64,000 nt of DNA from Methylibium sp035762065 (GCF_035762065.1 NZ_DASTPW010000048.1:62001-126000); one strand, 5' to 3'. Numbered from the stretch's first letter, positions 44,521 through 53,622 are shown. Notes: generated by a model from the letters alone, not told the origin. Made by a program: numbers and translations.

Positions 44521-45821
44521 TCCACCGCCGGCGCTGGCTCGGCGCCGCCTGCGGCACGCTGGTGCTGTCGCTCGGGCCCGCGCAGCTCGCGTTCGGCGCG
44601 ACGCTGTTGGCGGTGCGCGTGTGGCCGGCGGCCGACTACACGCGCGTCACGCTCGAATCGGACACCGCCTTGCAGGCGCGGCATTTCGTCGTCGGCAATC
44701 CGCACCGCGTCGTGATCGACATCGAGGGGCTCGAGCTCGACGGCGCCTTGCGCGAGCTGGTCGGCCGCATCGCGCCGGGCGATCCCTACATCGCCGGCGT
44801 GCGGGTCGGCCAGACGCGGCCGCGCGTCGTGCGGCTCGTCATCGACCTGAAGCAGCCGACGCTGCCGCAGGTGTTCACGCTCGAGCCGGTCGCGGCCTAC
44901 CGCCACCGGCTGGTGTTCGACCTGCATCCCACGGCCGAGCGCGACCCGCTGCTCGCGCTGCTGAACGACAAGGCCACGGCCGACCGGGCGGCCACGCCTT
45001 CGGAGCGCGCCGCCTCCGCGGTGCAGGACGCGCTGGGCGACCTGATCGGCCGCATCGAAGGCCGCCCCGGCGCGCCGGCCGCCGAGCCGCCGGCGGCGCC
45101 GAAGGCCACCGACCGCTTCTTCGTCGTCGCGATCGACCCCGGCCACGGCGGCGAGGACCCGGGCGCGATCGGCCCCACCGGCCTGCGCGAGAAGGACGTC
45201 GTGCTGCACGTCGCGCGCGAACTGCATCGGCGCATCAATGCGCGCCCGAACATGCGCGCGATGCTCACCCGCGACGCCGACTTCTTCGTGCCGCTGCACG
45301 AGCGCGTGCGCAAGGCGCGGCGGGTGCAGGCCGACCTGTTCGTCTCGATCCACGCCGATGCCTTCGTCAAGCCGCACGCGCGTGGCGCCTCGGTGTTCGC
45401 CTTGAGCGAATCGGGCGCGAGCAGCGTCGAGGCGAAGTGGCTCGCGAACAAGGAGAACGCGGCCGACCTGATCGGCGGCGTGAACGTGAAGGTGAAGGAC
45501 GCGGCGGTCAACCGCGCCTTGCTCGACATGAGCACCAGCGCCCAGATCAAGGACAGCCTGCGCCTGGGCGCCGAGGTGCTGGGCCGCATCGGCCGCGTCG
45601 GCCGGCTGCACAAGCGCAACGTCGAGCAGGCCGGCTTCGCGGTGCTGAAGGCGCCGGACGTGCCCTCGATCCTCGTCGAGACGGCATTCATCTCGAACCC
45701 CGACGAGGAAAAGCTGCTGCGCAGCGAGGACCACCGCGAAAAGCTGGTCGACGCGCTGCTGGACGGGATCGAGCGCTACTTCGCGAAGAACCCGCCGCTC
45801 GCGAAGCGCAGGCAGGCCTGA
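44517..45821 (+). CDS. amiC: N-acetylmuramoyl-L-alanine amidase AmiC
   Basis: Zinc amidase that splits septal peptidoglycan during daughter-cell separation. The 434-residue product has an export signal with an Arg-rich start (IHRRRWLGAACG), an AMIN domain (about 30-130), a Pro/Ala linker and an Amidase_3 domain (about 200-425) with zinc ligands in DPGHGGEDPGA, the Glu of LREKDVVL and SIHADAF, and the catalytic Glu of VETAFISN. The start is GTG 44517, coupled to tsaE. The 3' end is 7 bases from the convergent dedA stop. Confidence 0.94.
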   Translation: MIHRRRWLGAACGTLVLSLGPAQLAFGATLLAVRVWPAADYTRVTLESDTALQARHFVVGNPHRVVIDIEGLELDGALRELVGRIAPGDPYIAGVRVGQTRPRVVRLVIDLKQPTLPQVFTLEPVAAYRHRLVFDLHPTAERDPLLALLNDKATADRAATPSERAASAVQDALGDLIGRIEGRPGAPAAEPPAAPKATDRFFVVAIDPGHGGEDPGAIGPTGLREKDVVLHVARELHRRINARPNMRAMLTRDADFFVPLHERVRKARRVQADLFVSIHADAFVKPHARGASVFALSESGASSVEAKWLANKENAADLIGGVNVKVKDAAVNRALLDMSTSAQIKDSLRLGAEVLGRIGRVGRLHKRNVEQAGFAVLKAPDVPSILVETAFISNPDEEKLLRSEDHREKLVDALLDGIERYFAKNPPLAKRRQA

Positions 45822-45828
45822 GGCTCGC

Positions 45829-46476
45829 CTAGGCGGCGGAGGCGCGCTGGCGCCCGCGCCAGGCGCCCACCAGCGCGATCACCCCGGGGATCAGGATCAG
45901 CGCCCAGATGATCTTGTCGAGGTTGCTCTTCACCCACGGCACGTTGCCGAAGACGTAGCCGGCCAGCACGATGCTCAGCACCCACAGCAGCGCGCCGCCG
46001 ACGTTGTAGGCGCTGAACTTCGTGCGGTTCATCTCGGCGACGCCGGCGACGAAGGGCGCGAAGGTGCGGATGAAGGGCATGAAGCGCGCGAGCACGATGG
46101 TGATGCCGCCGTGCTTCTCGTAGAAGGCGTGCGCCTGGTCGAAGGCGCGCCGGTTGAACCAGCGCGACTGCTCCCACTGGAAGACCTTCGGCCCGAAGTG
46201 ACGGCCGATCAGGTAGTTGCACTGGTCGCCGAGGATCGCCGCGACCAGCAGCACGCCGATCGCCAGCGGCAGGCTCATCAGCGCCGCCCCGCACATCGCC
46301 CCGACGACGAACAGCAGCGAGTCGCCCGGCAGGAAGGGCATCACCACGACGCCGGTCTCGACGAAGACGATCGCGAACAGCAGTGCGTAGACCCACACCC
46401 CGTGGTCCGCGACGAAGGCGGCGAGGTGCACGTCGACGTGCAGGATGAAGTCGATCAGCGCGGTGGCGAGTTCCAT
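45829..46476 (-). CDS. DedA-family inner membrane protein
   Basis: A 215-residue polytopic protein of the DedA family, members of which are implicated in lipid carrier (undecaprenyl phosphate) recycling and envelope homeostasis. It has ETGVVVMPFLPGDSLLF and the conserved ARFMPFIRTFAPFVAG, whose Arg and Pro are needed for activity in studied members. ATG 46476 has no Shine-Dalgarno sequence; GATAAT ends nine bases upstream (46491-46486), so the leader would be only 2-3 bases. Confidence 0.92.
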   Translation of the reverse strand: MELATALIDFILHVDVHLAAFVADHGVWVYALLFAIVFVETGVVVMPFLPGDSLLFVVGAMCGAALMSLPLAIGVLLVAAILGDQCNYLIGRHFGPKVFQWEQSRWFNRRAFDQAHAFYEKHGGITIVLARFMPFIRTFAPFVAGVAEMNRTKFSAYNVGGALLWVLSIVLAGYVFGNVPWVKSNLDKIIWALILIPGVIALVGAWRGRQRASAA

Positions 46477-46485
46477 GGGGGCGCG

Positions 46486-46491
46486 ATTATC
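46486..46491 (-). promoter_or_regulatory. Possible -10 of the dedA promoter
   Basis: GATAAT on the minus strand (5 of 6 consensus) lies nine bases before the dedA ATG in a 73-base gap that is otherwise GC-rich. It would give an mRNA with almost no 5' leader. Inferred from match and position only. Confidence 0.35.
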
Positions 46492-46524
46492 CCGACCGCC
46501 TCGTGACGCCCGGCCCGTCGGGGC

Positions 46525-46549
46525 CGGCGCGATTCCTAGAATCGCGCCG
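46525..46549. promoter_or_regulatory. 11-base inverted repeat abutting the mutL start and covering its -10
   Basis: Arms CGGCGCGATTC (46525-46535) and GAATCGCGCCG (46539-46549) are exact complements around CTA. The -10-like TAGAAT (46537-46542) lies in the middle, seven bases before the mutL ATG at 46550. The palindrome could be an operator for a dimeric repressor. It could also form a hairpin in readthrough RNA, but it has no U-tract. The sequence is direct; function is inferred. Confidence 0.45.
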
Positions 46550-48364
46550 ATGCACGCCGGAGCGCCCGTTTCCACCGCCGCGCGCCGGCCCATCCGCGCG
46601 CTGCCCGAGGAGCTGATCAGCCAGATCGCGGCCGGCGAAGTGATCGAGCGGCCCGCCTCGGTCGTGCGCGAGCTGGTGGACAACGCGCTCGATGCCGGCG
46701 CCACCGAGATCACCGTGCGGCTCGCCGCCGGCGGCGTGCGCGCCATCGCGGTCGAGGACGACGGCAGCGGCATCCCGGCCGACGAGCTCGCGCTGGCCCT
46801 GCAACGCCATGCCACCAGCAAGATCGGCTCGCTCGCCGAGCTGGAGAGCGTCGCGACGCTGGGTTTCCGCGGCGAGGCACTGGCGGCGATCGCCTCGGTC
46901 GCGGAGGTCGCGATCACCAGCCGCGCCGCGGGCGCGCCGCATGCGCTGCGCCTCGACGCGCGCTCCGGCGAGCTGGCGCCGGCGGCGCGCGCGACCGGCA
47001 CCACGGTCGAGGTGCGCGAGCTGTTTTTCGCGACGCCGGCGCGCCGCAAGTTCCTGAAGACCGACGCGACCGAGCTCGCGCACGGCGTCGAGGCGGTGCG
47101 CCGGCATGCGATCGCGCACCCTGAGGTGGCGTTCTTCGTGTGGCATGACGGCAAGCCGGTCGCGCAATGGCGCCGCGGCAGCGCCGAGCAACGGGTGCGC
47201 GACGCGCTCGGCGAGGACTTCCTGCGCGGAAGCCGCGCGCTCGACGCAGCGGCCGCCGCGCGCGCCGTGCCGCTGCGCGGCCCGAACGCCGTGTGCGGCC
47301 TCTCGGGCCGCGTCGGCCTGCCCGATGCCGCGCGTGCCCGCGCCGACCTGCAGTACCTCTACGTCAACGGCCGCCACGTGCGCGACCGCCTCGTCGCGCA
47401 TGCCCTGCGCAGCGCCTACGACGACGTGCTGCACGGCCAGCGCCAGCCGAGCTGGCTGCTCTTCATCGAGCTCGACGCGACCCGGCTCGACGTCAACGTG
47501 CACCCCGCCAAGATGGAAGTGCGCTTCCGCGACGGCCGCGCGATCCACGAGGCGGTGCGCCGTGCCGCCGAGGCGGCGCTCGCGCTGCCGCGCGCCGAGG
47601 TCGCGCGGCCGGCGCTGTTCGAGCCCAACGAAGCTTCGGCGCCGGTCGCCTACCCCGCCCCGGCGAAGCAGCAGCCGCTGCGGCTGGTCGCCGGGGAGCC
47701 CCGCTTCGCGTGGCCCGGCGAGCCCGCGGCGGCGGCGGTGCCGCCCGACGCGCCCGTCGATCGGCCTGCCGGTCAACCGCTGGGCCGAGCGCTCGCGCAA
47801 CTCGGCGGCATCTACATCCTCGCGGAGAACGACGAAGGCCTGGTGATCGTCGACATGCACGCGGCGCACGAGCGCGTCGTCTACGAGCGGCTGAAGGCCG
47901 CGCTCGCCGAGCGGCAGGCCGACGGCATCGAGGCGCAGCCGCTGCTGATCCCGGCGAGCTTCGCCGCGACCGCGGCCGAGATCGCCGCCGCCGAAAGCCA
48001 CGTCGAGACGCTGCGCCGGCTCGGGCTCGACGTCGCGCCGCTGGGGCCGGGGATGCTGGCGGTGCGCTCGCAGCCGGCGGCGCTGGGCGGCGGCGATGCG
48101 GTCGCGCTCGCCCGCGCGGTGCTTGCCGAGCTGGCGCAGCACGAAGCCAGCGAGGCCATTGCCCGCGCGCAGCACGAGATCCTCTCCAGCATGGCCTGCC
48201 ACGGCGCGGTGCGTGCGAACCGCCGGCTGACGATCGACGAGATGAATGCGCTGCTTCGTGACATGGAGCGCACCGAACGCGCCGATCAGTGCAACCACGG
48301 ACGGCCGACCTGGCGTCAACTCACGTTGAAGGACCTCGACGCGCGCTTCCTCCGGGGCCGCTGA
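46550..48364 (+). CDS. mutL: DNA mismatch repair protein MutL
   Basis: Matchmaker of methyl-independent or -directed mismatch repair. The 604-residue product has the N-terminal GHKL ATPase (ELVDNALDAGA, DDGSGI, TLGFRGEALAAI) and a C-terminal dimerisation domain from about residue 410. The C-terminal domain contains DMHAAHERVVYE, which fits the MutL endonuclease pattern D-x-H-A-x2-E-x4-E, as well as SSMACHGAVR and CNHGRPTW, so it is likely a nicking MutL, as expected where MutH is absent. ATG 46550 directly follows the inverted repeat. Confidence 0.95.
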   Translation: MHAGAPVSTAARRPIRALPEELISQIAAGEVIERPASVVRELVDNALDAGATEITVRLAAGGVRAIAVEDDGSGIPADELALALQRHATSKIGSLAELESVATLGFRGEALAAIASVAEVAITSRAAGAPHALRLDARSGELAPAARATGTTVEVRELFFATPARRKFLKTDATELAHGVEAVRRHAIAHPEVAFFVWHDGKPVAQWRRGSAEQRVRDALGEDFLRGSRALDAAAAARAVPLRGPNAVCGLSGRVGLPDAARARADLQYLYVNGRHVRDRLVAHALRSAYDDVLHGQRQPSWLLFIELDATRLDVNVHPAKMEVRFRDGRAIHEAVRRAAEAALALPRAEVARPALFEPNEASAPVAYPAPAKQQPLRLVAGEPRFAWPGEPAAAAVPPDAPVDRPAGQPLGRALAQLGGIYILAENDEGLVIVDMHAAHERVVYERLKAALAERQADGIEAQPLLIPASFAATAAEIAAAESHVETLRRLGLDVAPLGPGMLAVRSQPAALGGGDAVALARAVLAELAQHEASEAIARAQHEILSSMACHGAVRANRRLTIDEMNALLRDMERTERADQCNHGRPTWRQLTLKDLDARFLRGR

Positions 48365-48396
48365 CCCACCTCTTCCGCCGTCTTCTCCTCTGGCCG

Positions 48397-49320
48397 ATGC
48401 AGTACCCGACCGTCCGACTCCGCCTTCCCCTCCTCCGCCGCCCGGCTCGCCGCCTGGCCGCCCTCCTTGCGCCGCTGCTCGCCCTGGCCGTCTTCGTCGG
48501 CTGCTCCACGCTCGACGAGCGGCAGCGCGAGTGGATCTTCCGGCCCGTCACCGAAACGCCCTGGGCCGGGCCGAACGCGACGCTCGGCATGGAGGACGTC
48601 TGGATCGATTTCGCTTCAGCCGAGACCGGCGCGCGCTCGCGGCTGCATGGCGTGTGGCTCGCGCGCGCACAGGCGGATGCGCCGGTGTTGCTTTACCTGC
48701 ACGGCGCGCGCTGGGACGTGACCGGCAGCGCGAGCCGCGTGCGCCGCATGAGCGAGCTCGGCTTCAGCGTGCTCGCGATCGACTACCGCGGCTTCGGCAA
48801 GAGTTCGGCCGCGCTGCCTTCGGAAGCGCTGGCGCGCGAGGACGCGCGCATCGCCTGGCAGTGGCTCGCCGCACGGCAGCCGGCCGCGCCGCGCTACATC
48901 TTCGGCCACTCGCTGGGCGGCGCGATCGCGGTGGACCTGGCGTCGCGGGTGACCGACGAGGCCGGGCTGATCGTCGAAGGCAGCTTCACGAGCATCCCCG
49001 ACGTGTTCGCGAGCATGCGCTGGGGCTGGCTGCCGCTCGGGCCGCTCATCACGCAGCGCTTCGAGGCGGTCGAGCGCATCGGCGAGGTCGGTGCGCCGGT
49101 GCTGATCGTCCACGGCAGCAAGGACACCCTGATCCCGCCGGCGCTCGGCCGCTCGCTGTACGACAAGGCCGCGCAGCCCAAGCGCTGGCTGCTGGTGGAC
49201 GGCGGCTCGCACCACAGCACCAACGCGGTCGGCGAGGCGGCCTACCGCGAGGCCCTGCACGAGCTGTTCGGGCTGGGTGGCGCGGGCGTCCTGCCGCCCT
49301 TGGGCGCAGCGAGTCCTTAG
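48397..49320 (+). CDS. Alpha/beta-hydrolase lipoprotein
   Basis: A 307-residue alpha/beta hydrolase with an N-terminal lipoprotein-type signal (LLALAVFVGC), so it is probably anchored to a membrane facing the periplasm. The catalytic triad is visible: Ser in GHSLGG, Asp in HGSKDTLIP and His in GGSHHSTN. The fold and IDYRGFGKS motif resemble ABHD13/BEM46-type hydrolases. Substrate unknown. It starts 32 bases after mutL without a recognisable ribosome binding site. Confidence 0.87.
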   Translation: MQYPTVRLRLPLLRRPARRLAALLAPLLALAVFVGCSTLDERQREWIFRPVTETPWAGPNATLGMEDVWIDFASAETGARSRLHGVWLARAQADAPVLLYLHGARWDVTGSASRVRRMSELGFSVLAIDYRGFGKSSAALPSEALAREDARIAWQWLAARQPAAPRYIFGHSLGGAIAVDLASRVTDEAGLIVEGSFTSIPDVFASMRWGWLPLGPLITQRFEAVERIGEVGAPVLIVHGSKDTLIPPALGRSLYDKAAQPKRWLLVDGGSHHSTNAVGEAAYREALHELFGLGGAGVLPPLGAASP

Positions 49321-49368
49321 CGTCCGCGCACCGGGGCGTCGCGGGTCGCATGCTCCAATCGAGCGACC

Positions 49369-50655
49369 ATGGCGACGATCAAGTTGAACAAGCAACGCGC
49401 GGCGCAACCGCCGGGCACGAAGCGCGCGCCGCTGCGCGCGGGCGGCATCAAGCGCGTGCATCCGACGCTCGCGCAGGCGCAGGCGGAGCGCGCGGAACGT
49501 GCCGAGCGGAACGAACGCGACGAGCGACGCCCGCGGCCCGGCGAGCGCGCCGAAACCGGCCGGCCGCGGCGCAACCCGAACGATCGCGGCGCCCCGGCGG
49601 CGCGCGACGAGCGCCGTGGCCGCGCCGACGCACACGCCCCTTGGCCTGACGAGCGCCGTCCTCGCCCCGAGGCGCGCGGCGTGCGGCCCGACGAGCGCCG
49701 TCCGCGTCCTGAAGCGCGCGGCGTGCGGCGCGACGACAGCCGTCCGCGTGCCGAAACACGCGGCGTGCGGCCCGACGAGCGCCGCGCTGGGCCGGTGCGA
49801 GCGCACGGCGCGCCGCCGCGCGCCGACGATCTGCGCGCTCGCGCGCCGCGTCCTGCCCCGCGTGCTCCGGCCCTGCCGGCCAGCGCCGCCGACGAACTGC
49901 CCCGCCTGTCCAAGCGCATGAGCGAACTCGGCCTCGCGTCGCGCCGCGAGGCCGACGAATGGATCGAGCGCGGGCTGGTCCGCGTCGACGGCGAGGTGGT
50001 CGACCAGCTCGGCGCGCGGGTGCATCCCGGCCAGCGCATCGAGGTCGATCCGATCGCGCGCAGCGAGCAGGCCAAGCGCGTGACCATCCTGCTGCACAAG
50101 CCGCTGGGCATCGTCAGCGGCCAGGCTGAGGACGGCCACCTGCCGGCCGCGACGCTGGTCAACGCGGCGAGCCGCTGGAGCGGCGATCACCAGCCGATGC
50201 GCTTCCACCCGAGCCAGCTGCGCCACCTGGTGCCGGCCGGCCGGCTCGACGTCGATTCCACCGGCCTGCTGGTGCTCACGCAGGACGGCCGCGTCGCGAA
50301 GGCGCTGATCGGCGCCGACACGAAGATCGAGAAGGAGTACGTCGTCCACGTCGCCTGGGCCGAGCAGCCCGGCGCCGCCGACCTGAAGCAGGCCTTCCCG
50401 GCCGACCGGCTCGAGCAGCTGCGCCACGGCCTCGAACTCGATCGCCAGCCGCTGAAGCCGGCGAAGGTCTCGTGGGCGAACGAGCAGCACCTGCGCTTCG
50501 TGCTGCGCGAAGGCAAGCGCCGCCAGATCCGCCGCATGTGCGAGGCGGTCGGCCTGCAGGTGCTCGCGCTCAAGCGCATCCGCATCGGCCGCGTGGGCCT
50601 GGGGGAGATGGCGCCCGGCCAGTGGCGTTACCTCGGCCCGTTCGAGACGTTCTGA
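49369..50655 (+). CDS. RluF-like pseudouridine synthase with repetitive N-terminal extension
   Basis: A 428-residue RsuA/RluF-type synthase that acts on rRNA or tRNA uridines. The core starts at about residue 178 with an S4 domain (RLSKRMSELGLASRREADEWI) and includes the catalytic GRLDVDSTGLLVL and the C-terminal GKRRQIRRMCEAVG. The first 175 residues are a basic, disordered Arg/Ala/Pro extension with tandem 14-residue repeats (DERRPRPEARGVRP). E. coli RluF lacks this part. RluF is the closest match; the target uridine cannot be told from sequence. Confidence 0.88.
   Translation: MATIKLNKQRAAQPPGTKRAPLRAGGIKRVHPTLAQAQAERAERAERNERDERRPRPGERAETGRPRRNPNDRGAPAARDERRGRADAHAPWPDERRPRPEARGVRPDERRPRPEARGVRRDDSRPRAETRGVRPDERRAGPVRAHGAPPRADDLRARAPRPAPRAPALPASAADELPRLSKRMSELGLASRREADEWIERGLVRVDGEVVDQLGARVHPGQRIEVDPIARSEQAKRVTILLHKPLGIVSGQAEDGHLPAATLVNAASRWSGDHQPMRFHPSQLRHLVPAGRLDVDSTGLLVLTQDGRVAKALIGADTKIEKEYVVHVAWAEQPGAADLKQAFPADRLEQLRHGLELDRQPLKPAKVSWANEQHLRFVLREGKRRQIRRMCEAVGLQVLALKRIRIGRVGLGEMAPGQWRYLGPFETF
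49648..49773 (+). repeat. Three tandem 42-base coding repeats in the RluF-like gene
   Basis: Units at 49648-49689, 49690-49731 and 49732-49773 each encode 14 residues (DERRPRPEARGVRP, DERRPRPEARGVRR, DDSRPRAETRGVRP). A decayed fourth copy (DERRAGPVRAHG) follows. The first two are nearly identical at the base level, which suggests recent tandem duplication. Unit number may vary between strains. Confidence 0.85.
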
Positions 50656-50665
50656 ACGGGCGCCG

Positions 50666-51913
50666 ATGGCCGTCGTCGAGCAGCCGAGCGCAACCCCGAT
50701 CGCCGCTCCCGCCCGCGAGCGCGTGCAGGGCAGGACGGCGATCGTCGCGCTGACGCTGCTGCTCGGGCTGCAGCCGGTCTCGACCGATCTCTACCTGCCC
50801 GCGCTGCCGGCGCTGCGCGCCGCGCTCGGCGCGAGCGCGGGGCAGGCGCAGTTCAGCCTGTCGGCGCTGCTGCTCGCCTTCGGCTTCGCGCAGCTCGTCG
50901 CCGGCCCGCTCGCCGATCGCTACGGCCGACGGCCGCTACTGCTGGGCGGGCTCTCGCTGTACGCGCTGGCCGGTTTCGGCGGCGCCGTGGCCGCGTCGAT
51001 CGAAGCGCTCGTCGCATGGCGCGCGGTCCAGGGCGTCGGTCTTGCCTGCGCGGTGGTGTGTGCGCGCGCGATGGTGCGCGACCTGTACGCGCCGCGCGAC
51101 GGCATGACGGCGATGTCGCGCGGCCTCACCGGGCTCGGGATCGTTGCGCTGGCCTGCCCGCTGGCCGGCGCGCTGGTGGCGGTAGGACTAGGCTGGCGCG
51201 CCACGCTCGCGGTGCTCGGCATCTACGCGGCCGGGGCGCTCGGCTTCGTCGCGCTGCGGGTGCCCGAGACGGCACCGGCGCTGCGGCTCGACGCGCTGCA
51301 GCCTGCCAGGCTTGCCGCCGCGTGGTGGCGCATCGTTCGGCACCGCCAGTTCCGCGCCTACACGGCGCTGACGGCTTGTACCTACGGCGGCGTGTTCGCC
51401 TTCCTGGCCGGCTCGCCGTTCGTGCTGATCGAGGTGCTGGGGCGGTCGAGTCTCGATTGCGGTCTCGTGGTCGCGAGCAGTTCGGTCGCCTATGTCGCGG
51501 GCACCGTCGTCTGCCGGCGCTGGCTGGCGCGCTTCGGACCGCGCGGAACGGTCGCGCGCGGCGCCTGGCTGAGCCTTGCCGGCGGGCTCTCGATGGCGGC
51601 GCTGGCGGCTGCCGACGTGCGCAGCATCTGGGCAGTCGTGCTGCCACAGCTGCTGTATGCGGTGGGCCACGGCCAGCACCAGCCCTGCGGGCAGGCCGGC
51701 GCGGTCGGCGCCTTCCCCCAGGAAGCGGGCGCGGCGGCCTCGCTCGCCGGCTTCGCGCTGGCGGTGACCGCCTTCGCGATCGGCTCCTATCTCGGCTGGC
51801 GCTTCGACGGCACGCCGCGCGCCCTGGCCTACACGGTGGGCGGCTGCGCGGTGGCGACGGCGCTCGTCGCCTGGACCTGGGTGCAGCGCGATGGCGAGCC
51901 TGCGCAGGTCTGA
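50666..51913 (+). CDS. Bcr/CflA-family MFS efflux transporter
   Basis: A 415-residue major facilitator with about twelve membrane segments. The N-terminal STDLYLPALPAL in helix 1, ADRYGRRPLLLGG between helices 2 and 3 and the helix 4-5 region are typical of the Bcr/CflA (DHA1) drug exporters. Substrate unknown. It starts 10 bases after the pseudouridine synthase stop and probably shares its transcript. Confidence 0.9.
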   Translation: MAVVEQPSATPIAAPARERVQGRTAIVALTLLLGLQPVSTDLYLPALPALRAALGASAGQAQFSLSALLLAFGFAQLVAGPLADRYGRRPLLLGGLSLYALAGFGGAVAASIEALVAWRAVQGVGLACAVVCARAMVRDLYAPRDGMTAMSRGLTGLGIVALACPLAGALVAVGLGWRATLAVLGIYAAGALGFVALRVPETAPALRLDALQPARLAAAWWRIVRHRQFRAYTALTACTYGGVFAFLAGSPFVLIEVLGRSSLDCGLVVASSSVAYVAGTVVCRRWLARFGPRGTVARGAWLSLAGGLSMAALAAADVRSIWAVVLPQLLYAVGHGQHQPCGQAGAVGAFPQEAGAAASLAGFALAVTAFAIGSYLGWRFDGTPRALAYTVGGCAVATALVAWTWVQRDGEPAQV

Positions 51914-51961
51914 GGCCGTGCGCCCGCGCGGCCGCAGCCGCGCGCTCGCGCGCCGTGCGGC

Positions 51962-52942
51962 ATGAAGCCGCTCGAAGTGATCGCCCTCGCCGGCCCGACC
52001 GCCGCCGGCAAGACCGCCGCCGCGCTCGCGCTCGCCGAGCACCTGCCCCTCGAAGTGATCTCCGTCGACTCGGCCCTCGTCTACCGCGGCATGGACATCG
52101 GCACGGCCAAGCCCAGCCCAGCCGAGCGTGCGGCGCTGCCGCACCACCTGATCGACCTCGTCGATCCGGCCGAGAGTTACTCCGCCGCGCGCTTCGCCGC
52201 CGATGCGCGCCGGCTCGTCGCCGCGATCCGCGCACGCGGCGCCTGGCCGCTGCTCGTGGGCGGCACGATGCTGTACTTCAAGGCGCTTTGGGACGGCATC
52301 GACCCGCTGCCGCCCGCCGACGCGGCGCTGCGCGCGGCGATCGACGCCGAAGCCCGCGAGCGCGGCTGGCCGGCGCTGCACGCGCAGCTGGCGCAGGTCG
52401 ATCCGCTCACCGCGGCACGGCTGGCGCCGCGCGATGCGCAGCGCATCCAGCGCGCGCTGGAAGTGCATCGCATGACCGGCCGGCCGATGTCGAGCCTGAC
52501 GACGGGCCGCTTGACGCGCGACTTCCAAGCCGAGCGTTCCGCGCCGGCCGGCATCGCGCTGATCTCGCTCGAACCCGCCGACCGCGGCTGGCTGCACCGG
52601 CGCATCGGCGAGCGCTTCGCGGCGATGCTCGACGCCGGGCTGATCGACGAGGTGCGCGGCCTGCGCGCGCGCGCCGACCTGAACGCCTCGCTCGCGTCGA
52701 TGCGCTGCGTCGGCTACCGGCAGGTGTGGGAGGCGCTCGATGCGGGCGCCGACCTGGAACGCGGCAGCGCCGCATGGCACGAGCTGCTCGAACGCGGCAG
52801 CGCGGCGACGCGGCAGCTCGCGAAGCGGCAGATGACCTGGCTGCGCTCCATGCCATGGCGGCAGGTCGTCGCGTGTGACGCGGCCGATGCCGCCGAGCAA
52901 GTCCTGCGCTCGGTGCTCCCGATGACCGGCTCGCACCGATGA
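51962..52942 (+). CDS. miaA: tRNA dimethylallyltransferase MiaA
   Basis: Adds a dimethylallyl group to A37 of tRNAs reading U-starting codons. The 326-residue product has the P-loop GPTAAGKTAAAL, the DSALVYRGMDIGTAKPS substrate motif, LVGGTMLYFKAL and the SMRCVGYRQVWEAL motif. Its stop overlaps the next gene's ATG (ATGA). In many betaproteobacteria miaA follows mutL closely; here three genes are inserted between them. Confidence 0.96.
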   Translation: MKPLEVIALAGPTAAGKTAAALALAEHLPLEVISVDSALVYRGMDIGTAKPSPAERAALPHHLIDLVDPAESYSAARFAADARRLVAAIRARGAWPLLVGGTMLYFKALWDGIDPLPPADAALRAAIDAEARERGWPALHAQLAQVDPLTAARLAPRDAQRIQRALEVHRMTGRPMSSLTTGRLTRDFQAERSAPAGIALISLEPADRGWLHRRIGERFAAMLDAGLIDEVRGLRARADLNASLASMRCVGYRQVWEALDAGADLERGSAAWHELLERGSAATRQLAKRQMTWLRSMPWRQVVACDAADAAEQVLRSVLPMTGSHR

Positions 52943-53604
52943 CGCCGTTGCTTCGTGTCGAAGGCCTGGCCAAGCGCTACGGCGACAGCGCCGTCTTCGA
53001 GCAGGTGTCGCTCGAACTGCGCGCCGGCGAATTCGTCGCGCTGCTCGGCGAATCGGGTGTCGGCAAATCGACGCTGCTGCATGCGATCGCCGGGCTCGAC
53101 ACGGTCGACGCAGGCAGCGTCCGGCTCGACGGCGCCGAGGTCACGCGCCTCGCCGAGCCCCAGCAGGCCGCGCTGCGCCGGCGCGCGCTGGGCTTCGTCT
53201 TCCAGGCCTTCCACGTGCTGCCGCACCTGAGCGTCGCCGACAACGTCGCGCTGCCTCTGCTGCTGCTGGGCCACAAGCGCGACGCCGCGGCACCGCGGGT
53301 CGCGCAGATGCTGGCCGGTGTCGGCCTCGCGGGCCTGGGCGACCGGCTGCCGCAGCAGCTTTCCGGCGGGCAGCTGCAGCGCGTCGCGATCGCGCGCGCG
53401 CTGGTGCACAAGCCGCGGCTGATCCTCGCCGACGAGCCGACCGGCAACCTCGACGCCGGCACCGCCGACAAGGTGCTCGATGCGCTGGTCGCCGAGCTCG
53501 AGCGCGAGGGCACGGCCTGTCTGCTCGTCACCCACTCCGCCGCCGCCGCGGCGCGCGCCGATCGCGTGCTGCGCCTGACCGCGAGCGGCATCGTCGCCGC
53601 CTGA
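52939..53604 (+). CDS. LolD/MacB-type ABC transporter ATP-binding protein
   Basis: A 221-residue ATPase with Walker A GESGVGKST (37-45), signature LSGGQLQRVAIARAL, Walker B LILADEPTGNLD and the H-loop VTHSAAAA. The NLD after Walker B and overall similarity place it with LolD, MacB and FtsE-type type VII exporters. It is coupled to miaA by a 4-base overlap and is followed after 18 bases by its permease. In AttEFGH-like systems this corresponds to AttE. Confidence 0.92.
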   Translation: MTPLLRVEGLAKRYGDSAVFEQVSLELRAGEFVALLGESGVGKSTLLHAIAGLDTVDAGSVRLDGAEVTRLAEPQQAALRRRALGFVFQAFHVLPHLSVADNVALPLLLLGHKRDAAAPRVAQMLAGVGLAGLGDRLPQQLSGGQLQRVAIARALVHKPRLILADEPTGNLDAGTADKVLDALVAELEREGTACLLVTHSAAAAARADRVLRLTASGIVAA

Positions 53605-53622
53605 GCCGGGCCCCCCGCCGCG

